Notes: a model not told the origin generated them from the sequence alone. Counted from the first letter of the stretch, positions 47,862 through 56,646 are shown. The stretch: 64,000 nucleotides of DNA from Bacteroidia bacterium (GCA_020635905.1 JACJYV010000003.1:558001-622000); one strand, 5' to 3'. Program-made: numbers and translations.

Positions 47862-47869
47862 TAATTTTG
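47862..47869 (+). promoter_or_regulatory. Bacteroidota -7 box of rbfA
   Basis: TAATTTTG fits TAnnTTTG, 23 bases before the rbfA ATG. Confidence 0.45.
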
Positions 47870-47891
47870 TGGCTCGATTGAATAAAACTCT

Positions 47892-48251
47892 ATGAAAGAA
47901 TCCAACCGGCAGAAAAAATTCAGCCGCGTCATACAAAAGGAATTAAGCGAAGTTTTTCAGCGCGAAGTGTCTTTGCCCGCGGGCTCCATGGTGACGGTGA
48001 GTATTGTGCGAACCAGCCCCGATTTGAACCTTTGCAAGGTTTATCTGTCTGTTTTTCCCGCTGAAAACCGCGAAGCGGTTTTTGAAGAGGTGGAAGGCAG
48101 CCTGGGCTCCATTCGTCATGCGCTGGCACAGCGCATCAGGCAGCAGGTACGACGCATTCCCGAGCTGATGTTTTTCCTGGATGATACCCTGGATTACGTG
48201 GACAAAATGGACCGTATTTTTGCGTCCATCAAGCAGGATGAGGAAGAATAA
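47892..48251 (+). CDS. rbfA: 30S ribosome-binding factor A
   Basis: A 119-residue KH-fold protein needed for late maturation of the 30S subunit and 16S 5' end. Family marks: an N-terminal KFSRVIQKELSEVF helix, the SIVRTSPDLNLCKVYLSVFP strand pair, and RRIPELMFFLDDTLDY near the end. Normal length. It is followed after 19 bases by the LolC/E-like gene in the same direction, the common Bacteroidota order. Confidence 0.95.
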   Translation: MKESNRQKKFSRVIQKELSEVFQREVSLPAGSMVTVSIVRTSPDLNLCKVYLSVFPAENREAVFEEVEGSLGSIRHALAQRIRQQVRRIPELMFFLDDTLDYVDKMDRIFASIKQDEEE

Positions 48252-48270
48252 TCCCGGAAATTAACTTCCC

Positions 48271-49587
48271 TTGCACCTTCCTCCCCACATTATCCTGATC
48301 ATTGTACTGGCCACTCTGGTGGGTTCGGCCGCGCTTTTTTACCTGGGATTTGGGAAATTGCCCATTTTCATCAGTCTCAGGTACCTTTTTTCCCGCAAAA
48401 AGCAGAATGCCATCAACATCATCACGGGCATTTCTATCCTGGGGATCACTTTTGTAACCGCTGCCCTGATTCTGGTATTATCCATTTTTAACGGCTTTCA
48501 ATCCCTGATTGAGGACCTTTTTTCTTCATTTGACCCCGATCTGAAGATTGAGGCAGCCCTGGGCCGCACCCTCCCCTATTCTGAGGAAACCCTGAAAAAA
48601 ATCCAGCAATTTGAAGGTGTGGAATTTGTTTCTGCCACGGTAGAAAACAAAGCCATGATTGGATATGGCGACAAACAACACATTGTGGCGGTCAAAGGTG
48701 TCAGGGAGGATTACCTGAAAATCAGTCCCGTGGATACCCTGGTTTACGACGGGGAATACCGTTTCGTGGCCCATGACGGGTACCCGGCCTGCATCCTGGG
48801 TGGCGGGGTGGCTGGCTTTATCAATGCCAATCTCTTGGACGACATTCATCCCATCGAATTGCTGGTGGCACTGGAATCAGGAGATTTTCTGAAAAATCCT
48901 GAATCTGCAATCAAAACGGAATCGTTTTTTCCGGCGGGCTACTTTTCCGTGCAAATTGAGTATGATAATAAATATGTATTGGTGGGATTTCAGCAGGCCC
49001 AGAAGTTGTTTGGTTATGAGGGGAAATGCACGGCTTACGAAGTAAAGCTCAAAGACAAAGACCAGGCTGACCAGGTAAAAGCGGGGCTGGCGCAGGTTTT
49101 GGGCAAAGAATTTATCATTCGAACCTGGTACGAGCAGCATGAAACCCTTTACAAAGTCATGCAGAATGAAAAGCTGGTAGCTTATCTGGTATTGGCGCTG
49201 ATTTTATTGCTGGCCGGGATCAACATTGTGGGAAGCCTGTCCATGACAGTGCTGGAAAAAACCCGTGACATTGCCGTACTGATGTCCTTTGGGGCGCATA
49301 AAGCCCTGCTCAGCCGGGTGTTTTTGGCTTTGGGATTTATGATTGGCGCCCTGGGTGGCATGGCCGGCACCCTGATCGGGTTGGTGGTCGGCTATTTGCA
49401 ACAGGCCTATGGCATTGTGAAACTAAGCGGAGGAGATTCCTTTCTGATCAGCGCCTACCCCCTGGAAATGCGGGTGGGCGACTTTATTCTCATCTTTCTG
49501 ACCGTTTTCGGGCTTTCGTTGCTGGCCGCCTGGCTGCCCGCCCGCAGGGCGGCGCAGATTAGCATTTCCACTGCGTTAAGGGACTAA
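48271..49587 (+). CDS. FtsX/LolC-E type permease
   Basis: A 438-residue inner-membrane protein with the MacB/LolE layout: an N-terminal helix with ISLRYLFSRKKQNAINIITGIS, a large periplasmic domain (about 75-290), and three C-terminal helices (one with VLEKTRDIAVLMSFGA). LolC/E proteins pull lipoproteins from the inner membrane. The frame opens with TTG (19 bases after rbfA) and includes an extra N-terminal helix; no better ATG exists before the conserved region, so the start is uncertain. Confidence 0.88.
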   Translation: MHLPPHIILIIVLATLVGSAALFYLGFGKLPIFISLRYLFSRKKQNAINIITGISILGITFVTAALILVLSIFNGFQSLIEDLFSSFDPDLKIEAALGRTLPYSEETLKKIQQFEGVEFVSATVENKAMIGYGDKQHIVAVKGVREDYLKISPVDTLVYDGEYRFVAHDGYPACILGGGVAGFINANLLDDIHPIELLVALESGDFLKNPESAIKTESFFPAGYFSVQIEYDNKYVLVGFQQAQKLFGYEGKCTAYEVKLKDKDQADQVKAGLAQVLGKEFIIRTWYEQHETLYKVMQNEKLVAYLVLALILLLAGINIVGSLSMTVLEKTRDIAVLMSFGAHKALLSRVFLALGFMIGALGGMAGTLIGLVVGYLQQAYGIVKLSGGDSFLISAYPLEMRVGDFILIFLTVFGLSLLAAWLPARRAAQISISTALRD

Positions 49588-49663
49588 TAAGCTGCAAGCT
49601 CCTGGCCGCAAGCTGCAAGCAAATTGAGAACTCGAGGCCCGAAGCTAATGGCTCGCCGCTAAA

Positions 49664-49698
49664 TAAAAAACCCCCTCCAGATAAATCCGAAGGAGGTA
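49664..49698 (-). terminator. Terminator after tRNA-Cys
   Basis: On the minus strand ACCTCC pairs with GGAGG(GGGT), followed by TTTTTTATTT, about 12 bases after the tRNA end. Confidence 0.65.
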
Positions 49699-49709
49699 TT
49701 AGTTAGTTG

Positions 49710-49780
49710 AGGCGACGAGCAGATTCGAACTGCTGTACGAGGTTTTGCAGACCTCTGCCTAGCCGCTCGGCCACGTCGCC
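49710..49780 (-). tRNA. tRNA-Cys (GCA)
   Basis: A 71-base tRNA on the minus strand. The acceptor stem GGCGACG (49774-49780) pairs with CGTCGCC (49711-49717), discriminator U. The anticodon loop reads CTGCAAA, anticodon GCA, on a GAGGT/ACCTC stem; the T arm is CAGCAGTTCGAATCTGCTG-like. CCA is not encoded. Confidence 0.95.
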
Positions 49781-49791
49781 AAAAAGCGGAT

Positions 49792-50505
49792 TCAAAAGTA
49801 GGTAATAAAATTATACCGGACAAGCAGCTTTCTGGTTTTTTCCGCACGAAAAAATTCGGCAAAGGTTGCCGCATGCTGCGGATGGGGGGCATTTCGAACG
49901 ATACTCCCTGAAACACAGGCTTCAAGCAAGGGCCCCCGTGAAATTATTGCCACAGAATTTCCCAGATTCAGGGCGGCACTTTCAAAAATAAATCCATTTT
50001 TGGCCCAACCACGACCCAAATAATCCCGAACCTGGGCCGGAAAATCTCCCACCAGGTGGCAACTGTCGCGGGAAACCGGGCCCTGCCAATCCTCCAGAAA
50101 GCGCCGCAAGGGGCGGTCACTGGCTGAAATCACGGTGCAATTGCTGGTCTGGAATCTTTCCTGATTTTCTTTTTTAAGGCAATTTACCTTTACCACCCTG
50201 TCTGATGCCAGGGGGATGGTTTGTTCCAACTCCCCTCCCACCCCGATTTCTGTAAATATGCGGGAATCCAGCCCCAGAACCAGGTCCATGGGCTGACCAT
50301 ACCTGAGGTTTTGGGCAATCACCTCCGTGGAACGAAAGACAACTTCCACATGGTGGTCAGGAAATTCACTTTGGTATTGCTCCACCAATCCGTTGGTCAG
50401 GTCTTCCAGCCAGGGATCAGCCCAGATCACCAGATCTGGCCCGCGTCCGCAACCTGCAAGCAGGAGAATCAGCATTCCCAAAAGCCCAACCTGTCTTATT
50501 TTCAT
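49792..50505 (-). CDS. ModA-like substrate-binding lipoprotein
   Basis: A 237-residue protein resembling molybdate or oxyanion-binding proteins (DLVIWADPWLEDLTNGLVEQYQ, PMDLVLGLDSRIF, VKVNCLKKEN). The signal has lipobox LLAGC, so it is tethered in the envelope; this fixes the start at 50505. No transporter partners adjoin it. The ATG overlaps the folB stop as ATGA, an odd coupling to a folate gene. The ligand is uncertain. Confidence 0.78.
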   Translation of the reverse strand: MKIRQVGLLGMLILLLAGCGRGPDLVIWADPWLEDLTNGLVEQYQSEFPDHHVEVVFRSTEVIAQNLRYGQPMDLVLGLDSRIFTEIGVGGELEQTIPLASDRVVKVNCLKKENQERFQTSNCTVISASDRPLRRFLEDWQGPVSRDSCHLVGDFPAQVRDYLGRGWAKNGFIFESAALNLGNSVAIISRGPLLEACVSGSIVRNAPHPQHAATFAEFFRAEKTRKLLVRYNFITYF

Positions 50506-50858
50506 TTTTGCAATTCTGCTTCCACAAAGGTGCGTTCGCATTTGCCATCCAGCGGCGGCGACAATTTTGCCACCCGCACCCTGACTTTTTGAACAGGATG
50601 CAGCCTTTCCAGGGCCAGTTTTAATATCCGTCCCGCCAGCGTTTCCAGCAATTTGACCGATTCCCCTTCCATCACTTCCTGCACCAGTTGGAATGCTTCT
50701 GCATAATCCACGGTTTCTTCCAGGTTATCGCCCAAAAGCAGCGGATTCAGGGGTGTTTCCAAATACATATCCACCTCAAACTTATTTCCCTCCACCCGTT
50801 CGTGGTCAAAAACCCCGTGCGGCGCAAAAAAGGACATTTTTTCGATGGCGATTTTCAT
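50502..50858 (-). CDS. folB: Dihydroneopterin aldolase
   Basis: A 118-residue folate enzyme converting 7,8-dihydroneopterin to 6-hydroxymethyl-dihydropterin and glycolaldehyde. Marks: FFAPHGVFDHERVEGNKFEVDM (the active-site Glu), ETVDYAEAFQLV, LLETLAGRIL and the Lys in VRVAKLSPP. Normal length for the tetrameric family. It follows folP-cdaA in direction, separated by a 14-bp minisatellite, and overlaps the ModA-like gene by four bases. Confidence 0.93.
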   Translation of the reverse strand: MKIAIEKMSFFAPHGVFDHERVEGNKFEVDMYLETPLNPLLLGDNLEETVDYAEAFQLVQEVMEGESVKLLETLAGRILKLALERLHPVQKVRVRVAKLSPPLDGKCERTFVEAELQK

Positions 50859-50868
50859 TTAGTTGGTG

Positions 50869-50952
50869 GTTGTTAGTTCTGAGTTGTTAGTTCTGAGTTG
50901 TTAGTTCTGAGTTGTTAGTTCTGAGTTGTTAGTTCTGAGTTGTTGGTTCTGG
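50869..50952. repeat. 14-bp minisatellite between cdaA and folB
   Basis: Six tandem copies of GTTGTTAGTTCTGA; the first five (50869-50938) are exact and the sixth has two changes. A related degenerate string is at 15397-15445. Degenerate AGCTC words continue to 50998. Confidence 0.92.
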
Positions 50953-50998
50953 GACTCGCTTCTCGAAGCTCGCAACTCGTATCTCAAAGGCTTCGCCT

Positions 50999-51787
50999 CT
51001 ATTTCTTTTCCTCCATTTCATAGTGTTTGCGAATGAGGCGTTCTGTATTCATGAGGTCGAGGTCGCGGTCGAGTTTGCCATCGTGAACGATGGAAATTTT
51101 GTTCGTTTCTTCGGAAACGATGATGATCATGGCGTCAGTGGCTTCGCCCAGTCCCATGGCGGCACGGTGACGCATACCCAGCTCGGGGGGAAATTCGGGC
51201 TTTTCCGTAATGGGCAGCACACAGCGGGCAGCCGCAATGCGGCCCTTCACAATAACCACGGCACCATCGTGCAGAGGACCAGTGGTGAGAAAGATGGATT
51301 GTAAAAGGCGGGCAGAAATGCTGGCATTGAGCTGGTCGCCCGTTTCCTGGATGCGTTCCAGGTTGTCGCGGCCAGCGAGTACGATCAGGGCACCCAGTTT
51401 CGAGTTGCGGCATTGTTCAATGCCTTCCAGCAATTCACCAATCAAAGTTGTGGCCTCCACCCCCAGACTTCCAGTCGCCAAAAGGCGGTCGATAAAGGTG
51501 TTTTTGCCCACAATCACCAAAAACCTCCTGATCTCAGGAGCAAAAATCACAATCAGAGCCACTGCACCCGCGCCCAGAAACTGATCAAGGATGCTTTTCA
51601 GCAGCACCAAATCCAGCAAAGCCACCAGTTTCCAGAGCAAAAATACCAGCAAGACCGCGCTGAGAATACGGAAACCCAGACTTCCCTTGAGCAATTCGTA
51701 AGCCTTGTAAAAGAGAAAGGTGACGATGCCAATGTCTATGACGTCGATCAGCCTGACTGAAACAAATCCGATCTTAAATAACTCCAT
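50999..51787 (-). CDS. cdaA: Diadenylate cyclase
   Basis: A 262-residue enzyme making c-di-AMP from two ATP. Three N-terminal membrane helices (about 15-95) are followed by a DAC domain with D174-G-A and R206-H-R, the catalytic and ATP-binding motifs. This is the CdaA class. c-di-AMP usually controls potassium uptake and turgor. It overlaps the end of folP by 14 bases, so both are translationally coupled, an arrangement I know from Bacteroidota. Confidence 0.95.
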   Translation of the reverse strand: MELFKIGFVSVRLIDVIDIGIVTFLFYKAYELLKGSLGFRILSAVLLVFLLWKLVALLDLVLLKSILDQFLGAGAVALIVIFAPEIRRFLVIVGKNTFIDRLLATGSLGVEATTLIGELLEGIEQCRNSKLGALIVLAGRDNLERIQETGDQLNASISARLLQSIFLTTGPLHDGAVVIVKGRIAAARCVLPITEKPEFPPELGMRHRAAMGLGEATDAMIIIVSEETNKISIVHDGKLDRDLDLMNTERLIRKHYEMEEKK

Positions 51788-52637
51788 GCTGCATGTATTG
51801 GAATAATTTGATCGTATGTACGGCTGTTTTCACGTCGTGGACGCGCAGAATGCGGGCACCTGCTTCCAGAGCCTTGAAATGCAGGACCGCGGCCAGGTCG
51901 CTGACTTCTGAAGGCTGGGTTTGCAGGAGTTTGTACAACATGGATTTTCTGGATATGCCGATCAGTATGGGTAAGCCAAATTCCTGAAAATTCGCCAAAC
52001 GGGCAAGTAATTCGTAATTATGGGCCACGGTTTTGCCAAAGCCAAAGCCGGGATCGAGCACGATGTCTTTGATTCCTGCGGCGCGGGCCAGGTTGATTTT
52101 CTCCACAAAATAATCCCAAACTTCCTCGCAAACGTCCTGATAGGTGGGATTGAGCTGCATGGTTTGCGGGGTGCCCTGCATGTGCATGAGGAAATAGGGC
52201 ACGGGGTAGCGGGCCACGGTGGCATACATCTCAGGATCGAGCTGACCGCCCGAAATGTCGTTGATGGCATGGACGCCCAGGTCGAGCATCTGGCGGGCCA
52301 CAGAGGCACGGAAGGTGTCGATGGAGATGATGGCCTGGGGAAATTCCTGCAGAATTTGGGCCGTGATGGCATAGATGCGGTCAAGTTCCTCCTGCGGAGA
52401 TATATCCGTGGCTCCCGGGCGGCTGGAATAGCCGCCAATGTCGATCAGGTCGGCGCCTGCTTCCAGCATGGCGCGGGTATGAGCCAGAGCCTGCTCTGGC
52501 TGGTTGTACCTGCCCCCGTCTGAAAAAGAATCAGGGGTGAGATTCAATACCCCCATGACCAGCGGCCGCTGTAGAGAGACCAATTTCCCACGGAAATTGA
52601 GGGTGGTCTGGATGGGATAACCTGTTGGTGAGATCAT
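51774..52637 (-). CDS. folP: Dihydropteroate synthase
   Basis: A 287-residue folate enzyme joining p-aminobenzoate and hydroxymethyl-dihydropterin diphosphate; it is the sulfonamide target. Marks: MGVLNLTPDSFSDGG, IDIGGYSSRPGA, DISGG, LDPGFGFGKT, GISRKSM and the final RVHDV. Normal length. It is first of the folP-cdaA pair and divergent from the BT_3928-like gene. Confidence 0.95.
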   Translation of the reverse strand: MISPTGYPIQTTLNFRGKLVSLQRPLVMGVLNLTPDSFSDGGRYNQPEQALAHTRAMLEAGADLIDIGGYSSRPGATDISPQEELDRIYAITAQILQEFPQAIISIDTFRASVARQMLDLGVHAINDISGGQLDPEMYATVARYPVPYFLMHMQGTPQTMQLNPTYQDVCEEVWDYFVEKINLARAAGIKDIVLDPGFGFGKTVAHNYELLARLANFQEFGLPILIGISRKSMLYKLLQTQPSEVSDLAAVLHFKALEAGARILRVHDVKTAVHTIKLFQYMQHGVI

Positions 52638-52716
52638 TGCAGGACGAAGGTAGGTTTTTTTGCCGGGAGCTTCAAGATGAGCCTGGAGCTTTAAGCTACG
52701 GGCGCAGGAATATTCA

Positions 52717-52754
52717 AACTAAATTTTTAGTTAAATTTTAAACTAAAAGTTTAG
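52717..52754. promoter_or_regulatory. AT-rich inverted repeat between folP and the BT_3928-like gene
   Basis: CTAAATTTTTAGTTAAA and TTTAAACTAAAAGTTTAG form an imperfect inverted repeat in the divergent promoter region. It could be an operator; there is no T run. Confidence 0.35.
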
Positions 52755-52866
52755 GAGTAGCGTTAATTCAACATTATTGGCTAAATTCGCCCTGGTTGGG
52801 ATGGTTTTGTGCCAATTCAATTTATTTTATAACCCGTATCCAAACTGAAATTTTACTGAAAAGCCC

Positions 52867-54075
52867 ATGGAAATGATCAAAAAATTACGTCAAGGCCCTG
52901 CTTACTCACTCATTCTCTGGGGATTCGTGCTTGCGATTGTCTTTCTGCCCTGGTTTTTTGCAGAAAAACCAGTGGCTTTTGGGGTAATTTCCTTCCTTTT
53001 CATTGTGATTGCCATTTCTGCATTCACCCTGCCCGCCTCTTTGCTTTACAAATTCAAAAAGACTCCTCAGGATCGCCTGGAGGATAAATTTGTACTGGAA
53101 GCAGGTTTGCGTAAGGCGTGTTTTTTCATTGCAGGACTATTTTTTATCTCTGGATTTGTAAAACTGCAGGATATCACGGGCTTCAGCTACAAACTGGATG
53201 AATACTGGGAGGTTTTTGGCACAACCTTCATGAAACCCACTTCCCTTTTCATGGCCTGGTTTGTTTCCGTGCTGGAAATTGCTCTGGGTTTTGCCCTGAT
53301 CACGGGCTATCGCATGAATATTACCACCTGGCTGGTGGCAGGCATGATGATCTTTTTCACCTTCCTGACCGGCTACTCGGCCATTACGGGCGCAGTTACA
53401 GATTGCGGGTGTTTTGGGGATGCCCTCAAACTGACCCCCACGGAATCTTTTCTCAAGGATGTGTTTCTGACCCTGGCCGTTTTCCCGCTGTGGTTGCTGC
53501 GGGGCGAAATCAAGCCTATGTACAAAGGAAAGCTGCCCATGGGCCTGACTTTGGGTTCATTTGTGGTGTTTGGGTTGATCAGCTATTATACTTTCCAACA
53601 TTTGCCTTGCCTGGATTTTCGCACGGCTTATAAGGTGTGCCAGGATCTGAACTATAACTGGCAGAATTTCAACGAGGAAGACGAGATTATTGCCCACGAT
53701 TTTGTGCCCTTTGGGCTGGATTGCGACTTGAACGAGTTTCAGGGTGCAACCCTGATGGTGATCTCTTACGACCTGGAAACTGCCAGCGAGGAAGGTCTGA
53801 AAAAGGCAGTGGAACTGGCCAACCAGCTGAAAGGAACAGATATCAAAGTGATTGGCTCCACAGCTTCCCTTTCTGATACCAAAAACAAATATATCGCGGA
53901 TTATCAGATTCCGTTTTGCATGGCGGGTCGCGACCAGACGGTGCTGAAAACCATGATCCGCTCGAATCCGGGTCTGATGGCGATGCAGGATGGGATTATC
54001 AAGGCCAAGTGGCACCATAATGATACACCTACGGTGGAGGAGTTGAAGGCGGCGTTGGGGAAGGGGTGTAAATAG
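52867..54075 (+). CDS. BT_3928-like membrane protein (DoxX/MauE-type with a C-terminal soluble domain)
   Basis: A 402-residue inner-membrane protein. Seven or so helices lie between residues 15 and 250; the segment GFVKLQDITGFSYKLDEYWEVFG with a CGCFGD motif near residue 180 is typical of MauE/DoxX-type redox membrane proteins. A thioredoxin-fold-like tail (about 285-402; ATLMVISYDLETASEEG) follows. In Bacteroidota this family sits beside folP, as here. Probably involved in disulfide or quinone redox chemistry; that is inference. Confidence 0.8.
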   Translation: MEMIKKLRQGPAYSLILWGFVLAIVFLPWFFAEKPVAFGVISFLFIVIAISAFTLPASLLYKFKKTPQDRLEDKFVLEAGLRKACFFIAGLFFISGFVKLQDITGFSYKLDEYWEVFGTTFMKPTSLFMAWFVSVLEIALGFALITGYRMNITTWLVAGMMIFFTFLTGYSAITGAVTDCGCFGDALKLTPTESFLKDVFLTLAVFPLWLLRGEIKPMYKGKLPMGLTLGSFVVFGLISYYTFQHLPCLDFRTAYKVCQDLNYNWQNFNEEDEIIAHDFVPFGLDCDLNEFQGATLMVISYDLETASEEGLKKAVELANQLKGTDIKVIGSTASLSDTKNKYIADYQIPFCMAGRDQTVLKTMIRSNPGLMAMQDGIIKAKWHHNDTPTVEELKAALGKGCK

Positions 54076-54670
54076 TCTACCCGGGGCCTCTAAAAACTTC
54101 GAATCTCTGCGTTGGACTTGGCTCAATAGACAATTGGCAAAGAACAATTATCAATTAACAACCTGCGCTTTCTTCACCTGCGTCCGCCTTGATCTTCTTT
54201 GTTTTTAGAGGTCCCCGTAAACTATTTTTAGGAAGGTTTTTTGGGGGCAAGGAATGGAGATTGACTCAAAATGAATGTCATTGCCAGGCACGAAGTTATG
54301 GGGATCATTTGCATTGACAACTTTCCCTTATTTTTGAGACAACCAGCATGCCCTGGCTATACCATAGGGTAATGGACACGATGACCCGTTCCCGTTGATA
54401 CCACAATTTTTAAATGTTCAGGAAAAGGCGAAGCCCCAGGTGCACAAGGGATGTGGAGGGTGCCGGGAGCCTGCTTTTGCGACCGGCAGTGCCGCAGCCG
54501 GCGGGGGAAGTGGGTGGCTGGCTGCGGTACCGAGCGAAGAGCGAGCCCGGAGCAGCCCGACCCGACCTGGCCGCAGGCGGGAGGGATGTGCCCAAATTAT
54601 CCAATTAGCACTTTTTCGGGGAAGTTTTTCGGCAATTTTCAGTATTCTTGCCCTACATCGTTATGTGATT
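54076..54670. other. Gene-less region with MITE copy C and a GC-rich island
   Basis: After the MITE-like copy C (54083-54216) come about 200 bases without visible signals, then a GC-rich stretch (54420-54600) with short inverted repeats such as CCGGC/GCCGG and the palindrome CGGTACCG. The M1 peptidase frame is open through this stretch, but its composition and lack of a signal peptide rule out coding. The last 70 bases should hold the M1 promoter. Confidence 0.6.
54083..54216 (+). repeat. MITE-like element, copy C
   Basis: A 134-base element with inverted ends (GGGGCCTCTAAAAAC and GTTTTTAGAGGTCCCC), starting 7 bases after a stop codon. It shares end and inner blocks with copy B and differs in the middle 40 bases. 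Confidence 0.72.
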
Positions 54671-56302
54671 ATGAAAAATCGTTTTCTTTTTCTGCTGATT
54701 TTGCTGCTGGGCGGCTCATTGTTTGCGCAAGACGAGACTTTTACCCACGCGGATTCGCTGCGGGGCATGCTGACGCCTTTTCGCACCTGCTATGACGTGA
54801 CCTACTACGACCTGTTTGTGGGGGTAAATGAGCCTTTGCGCAGCGTTTCGGGGTATAATACCATTTATTATAAGGTGGTGACGGATTTTCAGACCATGCA
54901 AATTGACCTGTTTGCCGACCGTAAAATCAGCCGCATTTCTTCTGAAGGGAAGGATCTGAAATTCAGGCGGGATGCCAATGCAGTGTTTGTAGATTTTCCG
55001 GAAATGCAGAAAGCAGGCAGCATGGGCAGCATCAGGGTGGATTTTGGCGGGGTGCCGATCGAGGCGAAGATGCCGCCGTGGGACGGTGGTTTTGTGTGGA
55101 AACAGGATAAAAACGGCAAGCCGTGGATTGGGGTGGCCTGCGAAGGAATTGGAGCCAGCCTCTGGTGGCCGCTCAAGGACCACCTCTCAGACGAGCCCGA
55201 CAGCATGTCGATCCATGTGTGGCTGGAAAGCGCCAATCTGGACGGTCTGGTGGCGGTGGCCAATGGTCAGCTGCGCGGTACGCACGAGCACGAAAAGGGC
55301 GGAAAGGTCTACGACTGGTTTGTCTCCTACCCTATCAACAGCTATAACGTGACGGTCAATATCGCCGACTACGCCCACCTGCACGATGTGTTTCAGAATG
55401 CCTCGGGCACCCACGATCTGGACTATTATGTGCTGAGCTATAATGCTGAGACGGCCAAAGCCCATTTCAAACAGGTGGGTCCCATGATGAAGTGCTATGA
55501 AAAGTATTTTGGGGAATATCCTTTCTGGCGGGATGGTTATGCGCTGGTGGAAACCAGCTACTGGGGCATGGAACACCAGGGAGCGGTGGCTTATGGAAAT
55601 AATTACCGCAATAATCAGTTTGGCTGGGACTACATCATCATCCACGAGACGGGACACGAGTGGTGGGGCAATCATGTGAGCTGCAGCGACCATGCCGAGT
55701 TGTGGATACATGAGTCGTTTTGTACCTACTCTGAGGCAGTATATATGGAATGCACCCAGGGCTATGACAAAATGATCGAGTACCTGCGCACCCAGCGCAG
55801 CGGGATCAATAATAAAAAGCCCATTGTGGGGCCGCTGAATGTGAATTATGAGAAATGGGGCGATTCGGACATGTATTTCAAGGGCACCTGGATGCTGCAT
55901 ACTCTGCGCAGTCTGATCAATGACGATGATCTGTGGTTCAGCATTTTGCTGGGTATTCAGGAAAAATTTGGCATGCAACAGATTCACACGGCCGATATCA
56001 CAAACTACATTGAATCGCGGGCAGGGCGGAATTTTGGCAAATTTTTTGAGCAATATCTGTATCACGGCCCTTTGCCCAAACTGGAGTATAAACTGAAGAA
56101 AAAGGGCAAAAACACGGTGGTGCAATACCGCTGGACGGATGTAGTGAAGGGCTTTGATATGCCTGTGGGGGTGTTTTTGGGGGATAATAAATACGGCATC
56201 CTGAGCCCGACCGAAAGCTGGCAAACCCTGAAGGTGCAAATGGCACCCACAGATTTCAAAGTGGATCGGGATAAGTATTATGTCTTTGCGAAGCAACTAT
56301 AG
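54671..56302 (+). CDS. M1 family aminopeptidase
   Basis: A 543-residue zinc metallopeptidase with a signal peptide (1-19, cut after LFAQ), so it works in the envelope or outside. The zinc site is H325-E-x2-H329 with E348 (HEXXH-x18-E), and the substrate motif is G299-M-E-H-Q. It is shorter than full M1 enzymes because the C-terminal helical domain is missing. The frame is open to 54395, but the ATG at 54671 gives the signal peptide. Likely trims peptides for uptake. Confidence 0.92.
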   Translation: MKNRFLFLLILLLGGSLFAQDETFTHADSLRGMLTPFRTCYDVTYYDLFVGVNEPLRSVSGYNTIYYKVVTDFQTMQIDLFADRKISRISSEGKDLKFRRDANAVFVDFPEMQKAGSMGSIRVDFGGVPIEAKMPPWDGGFVWKQDKNGKPWIGVACEGIGASLWWPLKDHLSDEPDSMSIHVWLESANLDGLVAVANGQLRGTHEHEKGGKVYDWFVSYPINSYNVTVNIADYAHLHDVFQNASGTHDLDYYVLSYNAETAKAHFKQVGPMMKCYEKYFGEYPFWRDGYALVETSYWGMEHQGAVAYGNNYRNNQFGWDYIIIHETGHEWWGNHVSCSDHAELWIHESFCTYSEAVYMECTQGYDKMIEYLRTQRSGINNKKPIVGPLNVNYEKWGDSDMYFKGTWMLHTLRSLINDDDLWFSILLGIQEKFGMQQIHTADITNYIESRAGRNFGKFFEQYLYHGPLPKLEYKLKKKGKNTVVQYRWTDVVKGFDMPVGVFLGDNKYGILSPTESWQTLKVQMAPTDFKVDRDKYYVFAKQL

Positions 56303-56646
56303 TGCGGAGCTGCAAGCTTCAAGCTGCGAGCTTTCCTATAGCAATTTGCTGATCGCTGACCGCTGTCCCGAATGCTTTCGCATAGGCGTCAACTTAAGGG
56401 CTTAAAGGTCACGCAAAGTTCGCAAAGGGGGTGTTTTCCGCGTTTCGTGGGTTGGAGGGAGCAAAGATCGCAAAGACAATATGCAAATAAAACGTCCAGC
56501 TTAGCGAACTTTGCCACCCCAACCGACGTAATCTGGGCCCAAAATTCTTGGCGATCCCGATTTCTATCGGGATTGCGATACTGATCATATTAGGCTGATT
56601 TTCCACTAAGTTGACGCGCATGCGAATGCTTTCGGGAGCTGAAAGC
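56303..56646. other. Gene-less region holding an inverted-end element
   Basis: It opens with AGCTTCAAGCTGCGAGCTT-type words (56308-56335), then carries the 270-base element listed separately, which reaches almost to the stop of the lipoprotein gene. Confidence 0.7.
56367..56636. repeat. 270-base element with 34-bp inverted ends
   Basis: 56367-56400 matches the reverse complement of 56603-56636 at 28 of 34 positions (CCCGAA.GC.TTCGCAT..GCGTCAACTTA). Inside, GCAAAGTTCGC near 56412 is inverted at 56503, and ATCCCGAT/ATCGGGAT (56554-56574) forms a perfect hairpin with loop TTCT. There is no transposase frame, so it is a non-autonomous, MITE-like element or a composite of palindromic repeats. Confidence 0.7.

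Noticed and set aside
54395..54670. N-terminal extension of the M1 peptidase through the GC-rich island
   Set aside because: It would bury the signal peptide behind 92 residues of Gly/Arg/Pro-rich sequence.
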